NCBI GenBank assembly: GCA_944388125.1
Contig: CALXHO010000006.1
Coordinates: 1-64,000 of the forward strand
DNA length: 64,000 nt
Source of the DNA: an uncultured Gemmiger sp.
GTDB lineage: Bacteria > Bacillota > Clostridia > Oscillospirales > Ruminococcaceae
Reading direction: 5' to 3'
Shown: piece after piece, positions 1 to 8,343 of the stretch
Layout: the number at the start of each line of letters is the position of its first letter
How positions within the stretch are numbered: position 1 is the first letter of the stretch
The notes under the pieces: generated by a model
The model's database searches: none
The model's input: only the letters and a program-made list of their open reading frames with translations
What the model was told of the DNA's origin: nothing
Position numbers and translations under genes: made by a program

Positions 1-1059
1 GCGGCGGTGCAGCATGGTGTCGATGTCGCACTCCCGCAGGGACTTGCCCTCGGCCAGGGCCTTTTCCAGGTCCATCTCAAAGCGGACCATGGCCACGCCG
101 TCCCGGATGTGGCACTCCCGCAGATTGGTCAGCTCCACCTCGTTCTTGACGCCCTTGAGGGCGGTGATGGGATCGGTGCCGGGCAGGACGGTGAGGGCAG
201 GGTTTGCCTCCAGCGCAGCGTAGAGGTCATAGTTGGTGGCCTCGGGGGCGATGAGTACCGTCTCCTTTTCGGTCAGGCCGCGGACGAAGTCCAGCAGGGA
301 GTCGTAGGGGCGAATTTCCACACCCTGGGCGGCAAGCACGTCCACATCGTCGGTGCACAGGCGGCCGGGCGCCAGGAAGAGGGTGCAGCTCTTCATGGTC
401 ACAAAGGCGTAGGCGATGGCCAGGGGGGTGCAGGGCAGGTCATGGGCACGCAGGTTGAGCAGCCAGCCCACGCAGTCCAGCTGGGTCACGGCCAGGGCGG
501 TGGCCCCTGCCTTCTGCAGCTGGGCGCGCACCGTGTTGAGCTTTTCCGCTGCGGTGGCGCCGGTCTGCTCCCGGCTCAGCAGAAAGCAGGGGGTGTCGGG
601 CAGGGCGGGACGGACATCGGCCCACAGGGGGCTGACCACGTCCAGGCTCTTGAGAGCGGCGCCGCAGGAGGCCAGAGTGTCCCGGTACTGCTCAAACACC
701 TTGGTGGGCATGCAGGAACCGTCGGTGACAAAGGTCTGGCCCGCCTGGGCATTGGCCTTGAGGTATTCGTCCACCGTGGGAACCCCTGCGGCTCCGGCGT
801 GCATGGACTGGATCTCGGTGCCGGCCAGCTGCTTGTCCGCCTGGACATAGAAGCGGCCGTCCACCCACAGGGCGCTGGCCTTGCCGGTGACCACCAGGGT
901 GGAATTCTCCCCGGTGAAGCCGGAGAAGTGGGTCAGGCTGCAGTAATGCTCGGGCAGATACTCTCCCGAATGGGGATCGCTGGTCATGAGGATGACGCCG
1001 TCGGCGCCTGCCGCCTGAGCGGCAGCGCGCAGGGCGGCAATCTTTTCATTGGTCGTCAA
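1..1059 (-). CDS. pepP: Xaa-Pro aminopeptidase (M24B), 3' part outside window
   Basis: Metallopeptidase that removes the N-terminal residue from peptides with proline in second position; cytosolic. The reverse strand is open from a TTG at 1059 to the window edge, 353 codons. The translation opens with LTTNEKIAALRAAAQAAG and contains HYCSLTHFSGFTGENS and VDGRFYVQADKQL, the typical creatinase/prolidase N-terminal domain of bacterial aminopeptidase P. A second N-domain-like half follows (VTQLDCVGWLLNLRAHD), and the frame reaches the start of the pita-bread catalytic domain (LTNLRECHIRDGVAMVRF). The metal ligands lie beyond the edge. TTG is chosen because AAGGAAGG sits about 10 nt upstream and no in-frame ATG is near. 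The usual length is about 590 aa, so roughly 60% is present. Confidence 0.9.
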   Translation of the reverse strand, partial: MTTNEKIAALRAAAQAAGADGVILMTSDPHSGEYLPEHYCSLTHFSGFTGENSTLVVTGKASALWVDGRFYVQADKQLAGTEIQSMHAGAAGVPTVDEYLKANAQAGQTFVTDGSCMPTKVFEQYRDTLASCGAALKSLDVVSPLWADVRPALPDTPCFLLSREQTGATAAEKLNTVRAQLQKAGATALAVTQLDCVGWLLNLRAHDLPCTPLAIAYAFVTMKSCTLFLAPGRLCTDDVDVLAAQGVEIRPYDSLLDFVRGLTEKETVLIAPEATNYDLYAALEANPALTVLPGTDPITALKGVKNEVELTNLRECHIRDGVAMVRFEMDLEKALAEGKSLRECDIDTMLHRR

Positions 1060-1118
1060 GGGAAACCCTTCCTTTCTGAAACAAGGCCCGGAACGGGCCC
1101 TGGCTGTTTTCTGTCTGT

Positions 1119-1146
1119 ATTGTAGCACGTTTTGCCAAAAGGTCAA
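1119..1146 (-). promoter_or_regulatory. Sigma-A promoter for the Xaa-Pro aminopeptidase gene
   Basis: On the minus strand TTGACC (1146-1141) and TACAAT (1124-1119) are separated by 16 bp and lie about 60 nt before the TTG start. Confidence 0.6.
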
Positions 1147-1166
1147 ATGGACGGCGGACAAAAGGA

Positions 1167-1200
1167 AAGGGGGCGGACCTGCGGCACAGGCCCGCCCCTT
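1167..1200 (-). terminator. Intrinsic terminator of the bce-like operon
   Basis: On the minus strand, just after the permease stop, AAGGGGCGGGCCTG pairs with CAGGTCCGCCCCCTT and is followed by TCCTTTT. Confidence 0.65.
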
Positions 1201-1220
1201 CCGGACGGTGAAACGGAAAT

Positions 1221-3227
1221 TCAGCGCTTGACGATGCTGTAATATTTGCGGGATGTCATGGCGTAGACGGCCACATAGCACAGGGCAAAGCCTGCCAGGG
1301 TGATGAGGCAGCAGAGGAGGAACAGGGTGCTGTTGTACACCCCGAAGGCCGACACCATGCGCATGAGGATGGGGAAAGCCGCGGCCAGATGCACCGCCGC
1401 CATGACCAGGGGCAGGAAAAAGACCATGAGCACCTGCACCCGGATGGTGCTGCGGACCTCGTCGGCGCTCATGCCCACCTTCTGCAGGATGACAAAGCGG
1501 TCCCGGTCCTCGTAGCCCTCGCTGAGCTGCTTGTAGTAGATGATGAGCACGGTGGCCATGGTGAACATGATGGCCAGGAAGATGCCCAGAAAGACAAAGC
1601 TGCCGTTCATGTTGTAGAGCTCCACCCGCATGCCCTCCCGGGTGTAGACGTAGGCGCGGGAGGTGAGCCAGTCGGGGGACGGGTCGGGATTGGCAGCGGA
1701 TTCCAGCGCGGTGGCCAGGTCGTTGATGGCAGCAGCGTCCAGCTGGTCGGTGTTGAGGTTCAGATACCGCCGGATGGTAGGGACGTATTTGTTGTCCGGC
1801 GTCAGGGTGGCCCGCAGGGCGGCCAGGGTGTCGGTGCCGGGCACCACGATGCAGACGGTGTGGCTGCCGTAGCCGCCGTTGACGGTGGGAAACTCCTCCG
1901 CCTCCCCCGCCACGTGATAGGTGGTATCCCCGATGGTGAGGCTGCCGGTGGCATCGTACAGCCCCTGGGCCAGGATCTCCCCGTCTGCCAGGGTGACGTC
2001 CTGCCCGGTGAGGCGGCTGTAATCGGCGGCGGTCATGAAGAGCAGATTGGGTGTGTCGGCGGTCTGGGAGTCGGCGGCCAGGGCAGGGGTGTAGACGTTG
2101 CCCGCCGCAGCCTCGGCGCCGAAGGCAAAGAGATAGAAGCTTTCCATCTCCCCGTCGGTGACGCCGTATTCGGCGGCAGCCTGACGGATGGGGGCCTCCC
2201 AAGCGTCGGCGTTTTCCTGGGTCAGGCCGTCGTCGGCAAAGTTGACCGACAGGGTGATGTCATTGGGGTACATTTTCTCGATGGTTTCCCCGGTGCCGGC
2301 ATAGAGGCAGACGGTGGTGGCCACGCTGACCAGTACGGTGGTGGCCAGGATGCAGATGTTGGCCAGGCCCCGGGCGTTCTGGTTCATGCGGTAGATGAGC
2401 CCCGAGATGGCGGTGAAATTGCGGGGCCGGTAGTAGAAGGCTTTGTTCTTGCGCAGGGCCTTGAGCACCACCACGCTGCCCGCCCCGAACAGGCAGTGGG
2501 TGCCCACAATGACCAGGGCCACCGCCCCGAAGAAGAGCAGGATTACATAGAGAAAGTTGGTGGTGAAGAAGGAGATGGCATAGCCCCCTGCCAAGGCCAG
2601 CAGCCCGAACAGGGCCAGGAAAACCCGGCTTCTGGGTTCCCGCTCCCCCACTGAACCGGCGTGGAGCAGCTCAATGGGGCTGGTCCTGCGCACCACGCGG
2701 AGGTTGCGCAGATACAGAAAGAGAAACAAAAGGGCAAAGGCGGCAAAGGTCTCGGCGGCCCCCTGGATGCTGAAGGAAAAGCCCAGCGTCACCTCAAACT
2801 GTACCAGCCGCAAAAGCAAAAGCAGCACCAGCTTGGAGAGCAGCGCCCCGCCAAAGACGCCCAGGGCAGTGCCGGCCAGGTAGAGAAACAGCGTCTCCAG
2901 CCCCAGCACAGCGCCCACATTGCGCTTTTCCATGCCCAGAATGCCGTAGAGGGCCAGCTCCTTGGTGCGGCGGCGGATGACAAAGCCGTTGGCGTAGGCC
3001 ATGATCCAGACCACCAGGAACACCATGATGAAGCTGCCCAGTCCCAGCATGAGCTGGACGTAGGCGGAACCCCGCATGGTGGCCACCAGCTCATTGTAGC
3101 TGAGGAACCGCATGATGTAGCACATGGCGGCGCACCCGGCGGCCGTCAGGGCAAAGGGGCCGTAATACTGCCGGTTTTTCAGAAGGTTGCGGGCGGCAAG
3201 GCGCAGGTACAGTGCCAGCTTACGCAT
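1221..3227 (-). CDS. BceB/FtsX-type ABC transporter permease
   Basis: Membrane half of a Bce-type peptide-sensing and detoxification ABC transporter, which removes cell-wall-active peptides such as bacitracin from their lipid targets and signals flux to its kinase. About 668 aa, the usual BceB size. The N-terminus carries one TM segment, then three more (about 55-165) with FtsX-like character. Roughly residues 300-530 form a large soluble extracellular domain between TM segments (starts near TGETIEKMYPND). Three TM segments and a basic tail (SRKYYSIVKR) follow. The ATG at 3227 is preferred over GTG at 3236 because the GGGAGGTG site abuts the GTG but is correctly spaced for the ATG. It overlaps the ATPase gene by 8 nt, so the two are translationally coupled. 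The true peptide substrate cannot be read from sequence. Confidence 0.88.
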   Translation of the reverse strand: MRKLALYLRLAARNLLKNRQYYGPFALTAAGCAAMCYIMRFLSYNELVATMRGSAYVQLMLGLGSFIMVFLVVWIMAYANGFVIRRRTKELALYGILGMEKRNVGAVLGLETLFLYLAGTALGVFGGALLSKLVLLLLLRLVQFEVTLGFSFSIQGAAETFAAFALLFLFLYLRNLRVVRRTSPIELLHAGSVGEREPRSRVFLALFGLLALAGGYAISFFTTNFLYVILLFFGAVALVIVGTHCLFGAGSVVVLKALRKNKAFYYRPRNFTAISGLIYRMNQNARGLANICILATTVLVSVATTVCLYAGTGETIEKMYPNDITLSVNFADDGLTQENADAWEAPIRQAAAEYGVTDGEMESFYLFAFGAEAAAGNVYTPALAADSQTADTPNLLFMTAADYSRLTGQDVTLADGEILAQGLYDATGSLTIGDTTYHVAGEAEEFPTVNGGYGSHTVCIVVPGTDTLAALRATLTPDNKYVPTIRRYLNLNTDQLDAAAINDLATALESAANPDPSPDWLTSRAYVYTREGMRVELYNMNGSFVFLGIFLAIMFTMATVLIIYYKQLSEGYEDRDRFVILQKVGMSADEVRSTIRVQVLMVFFLPLVMAAVHLAAAFPILMRMVSAFGVYNSTLFLLCCLITLAGFALCYVAVYAMTSRKYYSIVKR

Positions 3228-3984
3228 CCTGCTCACCTCCCGAAAGGGCGGTCAGGGTGTCGGAGATGCGGGCAAACATGGCCTCGGTGCTCATGCCGCC
3301 GCGGTAGAGCTGGTGGTAGACCTGGCCATCCCGCAGAAACAGCACCCGCCCTGCATGGCTGGCGGCCTTGACGCTGTGGGTGACCATGACGATGGTCTGC
3401 CCGCCCTCGTTGATCTTGCCGAAGAGATGGAGCAGGCTCTCGGAGGAGCGGGAGTCCAGGGCGCCGGTGGGCTCGTCGGCCAGCACCAGCTCCGGCCGGG
3501 TGATGAGGGCCCGGGCCACGGCGGCGCGCTGTTTCTGGCCGCCGGAGACTTCATAAGGGTATTTGTCCAGCAGTTCGGCAATGCCCAGCTGCCGGGCGAT
3601 GGGTCCCAGCCGCAAGGACATCTCCCGGTAGGGGGTGTCCGCCAGCACCAGGGGCAGGAAGATGTTGTCCTTTAAAGAAAAGGTGTCCAGCAGGTTGAAG
3701 TCCTGAAAGACAAAGCCCAGGTGATCCCGGCGGAAGGCAGACAGCTCCCGGTCGCTGATCTTGGTGACGTCCCGGCCGTTGAGGCAGACCGAACCGCCGG
3801 TGGGGCGGTCCAGGGCGGCCAGAATGTTCAGAAGGGTGGTCTTGCCCGCGCCCGACTCGCCCATGATGGCCAGGTATTCTCCCTGCTCCACCGTAAAGCT
3901 CACATCGGACAGTGCCTCCACCTTGACCCCGCCGAAGCGGGTGGAATAGATTTTTTGCAGATGGCTGATTTCCAGCAATGACAT
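3220..3984 (-). CDS. BceA-type ABC transporter ATP-binding protein
   Basis: Cytosolic ATPase partner of the following FtsX-type permease. 254 aa, standard for the MacB/BceA/LolD family. Walker A is GESGAGKTT (about 41-49), signature SGGQKQR, Walker B LVLADEPTGALD, and the H-loop is MVTHS. The start ATG has AAAAGGAG 8 nt upstream. It begins a separate transcription unit 183 bp downstream of the kinase gene; that gap holds a palindrome matching the BceR-box pattern. In known Bce modules only the transporter promoter is induced by the response regulator, which fits this layout. Confidence 0.92.
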   Translation of the reverse strand: MSLLEISHLQKIYSTRFGGVKVEALSDVSFTVEQGEYLAIMGESGAGKTTLLNILAALDRPTGGSVCLNGRDVTKISDRELSAFRRDHLGFVFQDFNLLDTFSLKDNIFLPLVLADTPYREMSLRLGPIARQLGIAELLDKYPYEVSGGQKQRAAVARALITRPELVLADEPTGALDSRSSESLLHLFGKINEGGQTIVMVTHSVKAASHAGRVLFLRDGQVYHQLYRGGMSTEAMFARISDTLTALSGGEQDA

Positions 3985-4083
3985 GGTACATGCTCCTTTT
4001 GCAAGGCCCCGCAGGAAACGGAAAACGGGGCGGTATCCTTTGGCTGACGGGCGGAAGGGACCCGATTCTTCCGTCCTGCCAAC

Positions 4084-4158
4084 AGTGTACCGCCCGGCGG
4101 GGGGCTGCCGCCATGGAGGTACCTTACAAAAGGCGGGGCGTACCTAACAGTTTTGTCA
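4084..4158 (-). promoter_or_regulatory. Candidate BceR-type operator and promoter of the transporter genes
   Basis: On the minus strand TGACA-AAAC-TGTTA (4158-4145) is an inverted repeat fitting TNACA-N4-TGTNA described for BceR-like regulators. A possible -10, TACACT (4089-4084), lies about 60 nt downstream with no good -35, as expected for an activator-dependent promoter. Confidence 0.55.
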
Positions 4159-4167
4159 TGTTGGCGG

Positions 4168-5163
4168 TCACTCGTACAGGGGCGGCTCGGGAGGAAAGAG
4201 CAGCTCCACCCGGGTGCCCTCTCCCGGTGTGCTGGATGCGTGGATGGTGCAGCCCAGCTTTTTTGCCGCCTGGGCGCAGAGGTAGAGTCCCAGTCCCGAG
4301 GAGGTCTGCTCCACACGGCCGTTGCAGCCGGTGTAGCCCTTCTCAAAGATGCGGGGCAGGTCCTCCGGCCGGATGCCTGTGCCGGTATCGGTCACCGACA
4401 GGCAGCGGCCGTCGGCGGCCACGGTGACCCGGCCCCCGGCGGGGGTGTACTTCACGGCGTTGGAGAGCAGCTGTTCCAGAATAAACCCCACCCACTTGGC
4501 GTCGGAGACGGGGCGGGCGCCGGTGCCCTCGTAACAGAAGGTCAGCTTTTTTAAAATGAACATCCGGGCAAAGCGCCGGGCCCCCGCCCGGATCACCGGG
4601 TCCAGGGGCGTGGGGCGCAGCACCAGGTCGTTCTGGGGGCTTCCCAGGCGCAGATACCCCAGCACCATGCCCACATAGCCTTCGGTGGCAAAGAGTTCCC
4701 GCTCCAGCTCCGCCCGGGGCGGGGTCTCCTCCCCCTGCAGCAGCAGCCGCATGGCAGCCAGGGGCGTCTTGACCTGATGGGCCCACATGGTAAAGTAGTC
4801 CAACATGTCGTCCTGCTGTTCCCGGGCCGTGCGGCCGGTCCGGGCGTATGCGTCGGCCAGGGCGCGCAGGCTCTGCTGGTAGGCAGCTTCCAGCCCGTCG
4901 GGACCGCCCTCGGGCGGGGCAAGGGTGGGACAGGCGCCGGGCGTGTCGGCGGCCAGCCGGGCATCCCGGCAGCGCCGGGCGTAGGCGGGATAGCCCGCCC
5001 CCAGCAAAATGATCCCCGCCACCCCCGACAAGGCCATGGCATAGCCGAAGGGCTCAAAGGGCAGGCGGTACAGGCTGCACAGAAGCCAGAGCAGCGCCGC
5101 CGTCACCGCCCACAGCAGCACCACCCGCCGCTGGGTGTACAGATAGGCAAAGAACCGGCTCAT
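4168..5163 (-). CDS. Intramembrane-sensing histidine kinase, BceS-like
   Basis: Membrane histidine kinase of a peptide-antibiotic sensing system. 331 aa. Two TM helices (about 13-31 and 40-58) are joined by a loop of only a few residues, so there is no extracellular sensor; BceS-type kinases instead read the state of their cognate BceAB transporter. The DHp domain carries the phosphoacceptor H129 in HQVKTPLAAMRLLLQ, followed by an ATPase domain with LLSNAVKYT (N box), VTDTGTGI (G1) and SSGLGLYL (G2). Start ATG overlaps the stop of the regulator gene (ATGA). The two genes form one transcript upstream of the transporter genes. Confidence 0.9.
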   Translation of the reverse strand: MSRFFAYLYTQRRVVLLWAVTAALLWLLCSLYRLPFEPFGYAMALSGVAGIILLGAGYPAYARRCRDARLAADTPGACPTLAPPEGGPDGLEAAYQQSLRALADAYARTGRTAREQQDDMLDYFTMWAHQVKTPLAAMRLLLQGEETPPRAELERELFATEGYVGMVLGYLRLGSPQNDLVLRPTPLDPVIRAGARRFARMFILKKLTFCYEGTGARPVSDAKWVGFILEQLLSNAVKYTPAGGRVTVAADGRCLSVTDTGTGIRPEDLPRIFEKGYTGCNGRVEQTSSGLGLYLCAQAAKKLGCTIHASSTPGEGTRVELLFPPEPPLYE

Positions 5164-5834
5164 TCGATGCAGTATCCCTCCCCTTTTCTGGTATGGATCA
5201 GTCCCGGCAGTCCGGCGGCTTCCAGCTTTTTGCGCAGCCGCCCCACGTTGACGGTCAGGGTGTTCTCATCCACAAAACAGTCGGTGGCCCACAGCGCCGT
5301 CATCAGGGTGTCCCGGGCCACCGTGCGGCCCCGCCGCGCCAGCAGCGTCTGCAAAATGCGCAGCTCGTTCTTGGTCAGCTCCACGGCGGAGTCTCCGTTT
5401 TTCACCACGCCGGTGCCCAGGTCCAGCACCGCCCCGCCGCCGCAGTCCATCAGCTCGGCAGGTTTGGCGTAGGCGTAGGCCCGGCGCAGAATGGCCTGCA
5501 CCTTGGCGGCCAATACTTCCAGGTCGAAGGGCTTGGCAATGTAGTCGTCGGCCCCCAGGTCCATGGCGGTGACAATGTTCAGGTTGTCCGCCGCCGAGGA
5601 GAGAAAGACGATGGGAACATCGGTGACCTCCCGCAGGCGGCGGCACCAGTGATAGCCGTTGTGGTAGGGCAGAGACAGGTCCAGCAGCACCAGCTGGGGG
5701 GCAAAGGCGGTGAACTGGGGCAGGATGTCCTGCAGCTGCTGGGCACAGGCGGTCTCGTAGCCCAGGGCGGTGAGATGGCGGCTCACCTCCCGGGCGATGA
5801 CGGGGTCGTCCTCCACAAGAAAAATTCGGTACAA
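5160..5834 (-). CDS. OmpR-family response regulator, BceR-like
   Basis: DNA-binding response regulator partner of the adjacent intramembrane-sensing kinase. 224 aa from a TTG at 5834; this start has AAAGGAG 9 nt upstream and begins directly at the receiver domain (YRIFLVEDDP). An upstream in-frame ATG would add 37 unrelated residues. Acidic pocket E8/D9, phosphorylation site D52 in LVLLDLSLP, conserved K in IAKPFDLE. The C-terminal winged helix contains LTKNELRILQTLL and VDENTLTVNVGRLRKKL. It probably activates the transporter promoter near 4150. Confidence 0.92.
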   Translation of the reverse strand: MYRIFLVEDDPVIAREVSRHLTALGYETACAQQLQDILPQFTAFAPQLVLLDLSLPYHNGYHWCRRLREVTDVPIVFLSSAADNLNIVTAMDLGADDYIAKPFDLEVLAAKVQAILRRAYAYAKPAELMDCGGGAVLDLGTGVVKNGDSAVELTKNELRILQTLLARRGRTVARDTLMTALWATDCFVDENTLTVNVGRLRKKLEAAGLPGLIHTRKGEGYCIE

Positions 5835-5894
5835 ACCGGTCGGCTCCTTTCGCAGCGGCCCGCCGTCACAGGGCAGGGGCGCATTTCTGCAATC

Positions 5895-5900
5895 AGTATA
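5895..5900 (-). promoter_or_regulatory. Possible extended -10 of the bceRS-like operon
   Basis: TATACT preceded by TGG on the minus strand, about 60 nt before the regulator start. I see no convincing -35. Confidence 0.35.
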
Positions 5901-5989
5901 CCATCTCATACGCGCGGGCCGGGACAAATTTTGCAAAAAGTTCAAAAATACGCCCGAAAAACAGGGACAAACCCCCTTGACGACTTTGT

Positions 5990-6027
5990 TATAATGGTAT
6001 TAGCAGTTCAAAACCAAGATTGCTAAT
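5990..6027 (+). promoter_or_regulatory. Extended -10 and inverted-repeat operator for the COG0523 gene
   Basis: TGT-TATAAT (-10 at 5990-5995) is followed at the expected start site by ATTAGCA (5999-6005) and TGCTAAT (6021-6027), a perfect 7-bp inverted repeat with a 15-nt spacer. The same half-site TTAGC(A) recurs in two 14-bp palindromes at 19384 and 19500, suggesting a common metal-responsive regulator. Confidence 0.55.
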
Positions 6028-6063
6028 AAGCACAGTATTGTTGAGAAATAGAGGTAACCAACC

Positions 6064-7260
6064 ATGGCAGAGACCAAAACCAAGATTGACATTTTCTCCG
6101 GCTTTCTGGGCGCCGGCAAGACGACCCTCATCAAGAAGCTGATCCAGGAGGCCTTCGGCGGCGAGAAGCTGGTCCTCATCGAGAACGAGTTCGGTGAGAT
6201 CGGCATTGATGGCGGCTTCATGCGGGAGGCGGGCATCCAGGTCAACGAGCTCAACTCCGGCTGCATCTGCTGCTCCCTGGTGGGCGACTTCCGGGAAGCC
6301 CTCAAGAAGGTGGTCGAGACCTATCACCCCGACCGCATCCTCATCGAGCCTTCCGGCGTGGGCAAGCTGTCCGACGTCACCCGCGCCGTGGAGGGCGTGG
6401 CCGAGACCCTGCCCGTTGAGCTCAACAGCTTTGTCACCGTGGCCGATGTCAACAAGGTCAAACTGTATATGAAGAACTTCGGTGAGTTCTACAACGATCA
6501 GGTCAGCCACGCATCCTGCCTGATCCTCAGCCGCACCGGCAAGGCATCCCAGGAAAAGATCGACGCTGCCGTCAAGATGCTGCAGGAAAAGAACCCCACC
6601 GCCACCATTGTCACCACCGACTGGATGGCCCTCAACGGCAAGCAGATCGTGGCCGTTATGGACGGCAAGCGCGACCTGGTGGCCGAGCTGCTGGCCGAGG
6701 CCGCTGCCTCCAACCAGGCCCATGCCGGCGAGGAGGAGCACCACCACCATCATCACCATCACGACCATGACGGCGAGGAGTGCTGCTGCCACCACGATCA
6801 TGACCATGAGGACCATGATCATGAGGATCACGACGAGCATGACCATTGCCATCACGACCATGATGACGATCATGACCATGAGTGCTGCCACCATGACCAC
6901 GACCATGAGGAGCACGAGCATCATCACGAGCATCACTATGATGAGCACGGGGTCTGTAGCTGCGGCCACCATCATCATGACCACGACGCCGACGAGGTGT
7001 TCACCAGCTGGGGCCGTGAGACGGCCCGCCGCTTCACCCGTGAGGATCTGGACAAGGCCCTCACCGCTCTGGACGGCGGCGAGTACGGCCAGATCCTGCG
7101 CGCCAAAGGCATTGTGGACGGCGGCAGCACCTGGTATGAGTTCGACATGGTCCCCGGCGAGCATGAGATCCGCGAGACCACCCCGGATGTCACCGGCAAG
7201 CTGTGCGTGATCGGCTCCGACCTCAAGGAGGCTGCCGTGGCCCAGCTGTTCGGTGTTTGA
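6064..7260 (+). CDS. COG0523 GTPase metallochaperone with His-rich insertion
   Basis: G3E-family GTPase (CobW/YjiA/ZNG1 group) expected to deliver a metal, commonly zinc, to client enzymes. 398 aa. Walker A GFLGAGKTTL, switch region ENEFGEIGIDG, and the hallmark metal-binding GCICC motif. The family's usual linker is expanded between about residues 220 and 310 into a tract dominated by His and Asp (HHHHHHHHDHDG, then many HDHD units) with ECCCHHD, ECCHHD and CSCGHHHHDHD. It ends with a CobW C-terminal domain (TSWGRETARRFTREDLDKAL). The gene lies 31 nt before a related P-loop gene. The inverted repeat at its start site suggests metal repression. Confidence 0.92.
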   Translation: MAETKTKIDIFSGFLGAGKTTLIKKLIQEAFGGEKLVLIENEFGEIGIDGGFMREAGIQVNELNSGCICCSLVGDFREALKKVVETYHPDRILIEPSGVGKLSDVTRAVEGVAETLPVELNSFVTVADVNKVKLYMKNFGEFYNDQVSHASCLILSRTGKASQEKIDAAVKMLQEKNPTATIVTTDWMALNGKQIVAVMDGKRDLVAELLAEAAASNQAHAGEEEHHHHHHHHDHDGEECCCHHDHDHEDHDHEDHDEHDHCHHDHDDDHDHECCHHDHDHEEHEHHHEHHYDEHGVCSCGHHHHDHDADEVFTSWGRETARRFTREDLDKALTALDGGEYGQILRAKGIVDGGSTWYEFDMVPGEHEIRETTPDVTGKLCVIGSDLKEAAVAQLFGV

Positions 7261-7291
7261 TCCCAACCTATCATAGATACAGGAGGCTGCT

Positions 7292-8272
7292 ATGGCGGCA
7301 AAAGAGATCCCGGTATACCTGTTTGTGGGTATGCTGGAAAGCGGCAAGACCCGCTTTATTCAGGAAACCATGGAAGACCCCCAGTTTGACTCGGGGGACA
7401 AGACGCTGCTTCTCGTCTGCGAGGAGGGCGAGGAGGAATACAACTCCGACAAGTTCGGCTTTGGCGGCGTGACGGTGGCCACGCTGGAGGACAAGAGCGA
7501 GCTCAACCGCAAAAATCTGGAGGAGCTGGCCGCCAGGAGCGGCTGCGGCCGTGTGGTCATCGAGTACAACGGCATGTGGCTGATCCAGGATCTGGTGGAC
7601 GCCATGCCGGAAAACTGGCTGATCTATCAGTGCCTGGCCACGGCGGACGGCACCACCATCAAGACCTACGCCGGCGACAACGCCATGCGCTCGCTGCTGC
7701 TGGACAAGCTCCGGGTCAGCGAACTGCTGGTGGTCAACCGTGCCGAGCAGGTCAACGATGACGAGAGCCGCCAGCTCATCCACAAGCTGGTGCGCCAGGC
7801 CAGCCGCCGCTGCGACATCGCCTACGAGTTCGCCAACGGCTCGGTGGCCTACGACGATATCCCCGACCCGCTGCCCTTCGACGTCAACGCCCCGGTCATC
7901 GACATCCCGGAGGAATACTTCGGCGTCTGGTATATGGACTGCATGGACGACATGAAGAAGTATGACGGCAAGACGGTCAAGTTCCTGGCCCAGGTCTGCC
8001 AGACTTCCCGGGCGGGCAAGGACAGCTTTGTCCCCGGCCGCTTTGCCATGACCTGCTGCGTGCAGGATATCCAGTTCGTCGGCTTCCCCTGCCGGTACGA
8101 CGCCTACAAGGCGCTGAAACAGCGGGACTGGATCACCGTCACCGCCAAGGTGAACGTCAAGTTCCACCCCATCTACAAGGGCCAGACCCCCGACGCCACC
8201 GGCCCGGTGCTCACCGCCCTGTCGGTGGAGCCCGCCCAGGCTCCCGCCCAGGATGTGGTCATGTTCAGCTGA
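7292..8272 (+). CDS. Degenerate COG0523-like P-loop protein fused to a DUF1980-like domain
   Basis: 326 aa, second gene of the metal operon, with AGGAGG 5 nt before the ATG. The N-terminal half resembles a G3E GTPase: Walker A GMLESGKTRF (about 13-22), RVVIEYNGMW in place of the IEPSG switch, and VVNRAEQ in place of the NKxD guanine motif. It lacks the CxCC metal motif of its upstream neighbour. From about residue 205 the sequence resembles the C-terminal domain of YcgQ/TIGR03943 (DUF1980) proteins, around GRFAMTCCVQDIQFVGFPC and RDWITVTAKV. YcgQ-YcgR permeases are often encoded beside COG0523 genes; here no permease is adjacent and the domain is joined to the P-loop protein. Function in metal handling is inferred; GTP binding is uncertain. 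Confidence 0.8.
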   Translation: MAAKEIPVYLFVGMLESGKTRFIQETMEDPQFDSGDKTLLLVCEEGEEEYNSDKFGFGGVTVATLEDKSELNRKNLEELAARSGCGRVVIEYNGMWLIQDLVDAMPENWLIYQCLATADGTTIKTYAGDNAMRSLLLDKLRVSELLVVNRAEQVNDDESRQLIHKLVRQASRRCDIAYEFANGSVAYDDIPDPLPFDVNAPVIDIPEEYFGVWYMDCMDDMKKYDGKTVKFLAQVCQTSRAGKDSFVPGRFAMTCCVQDIQFVGFPCRYDAYKALKQRDWITVTAKVNVKFHPIYKGQTPDATGPVLTALSVEPAQAPAQDVVMFS

Positions 8273-8286
8273 TTTTTTGAAAGACA

Positions 8287-8322
8287 AAAACCGGAGACTG
8301 CACTGGCAGTCTCCGGTTTTTT
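8287..8322. terminator. Bidirectional intrinsic terminator
   Basis: AAAACCGGAGACTGC pairs with GGCAGTCTCCGGTTTT around a 3-nt loop, flanked by A and T runs, between two convergent genes. Confidence 0.92.
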
Positions 8323-8343
8323 GTATGGTGCAAAGCAGCAAAC

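Noticed and set aside
5989..7347. Minus-strand ORF rich in Met and Val over the COG0523 gene
   Set aside because: Its MVVMM-like runs are just the complement of the His/Asp codons on the plus strand.
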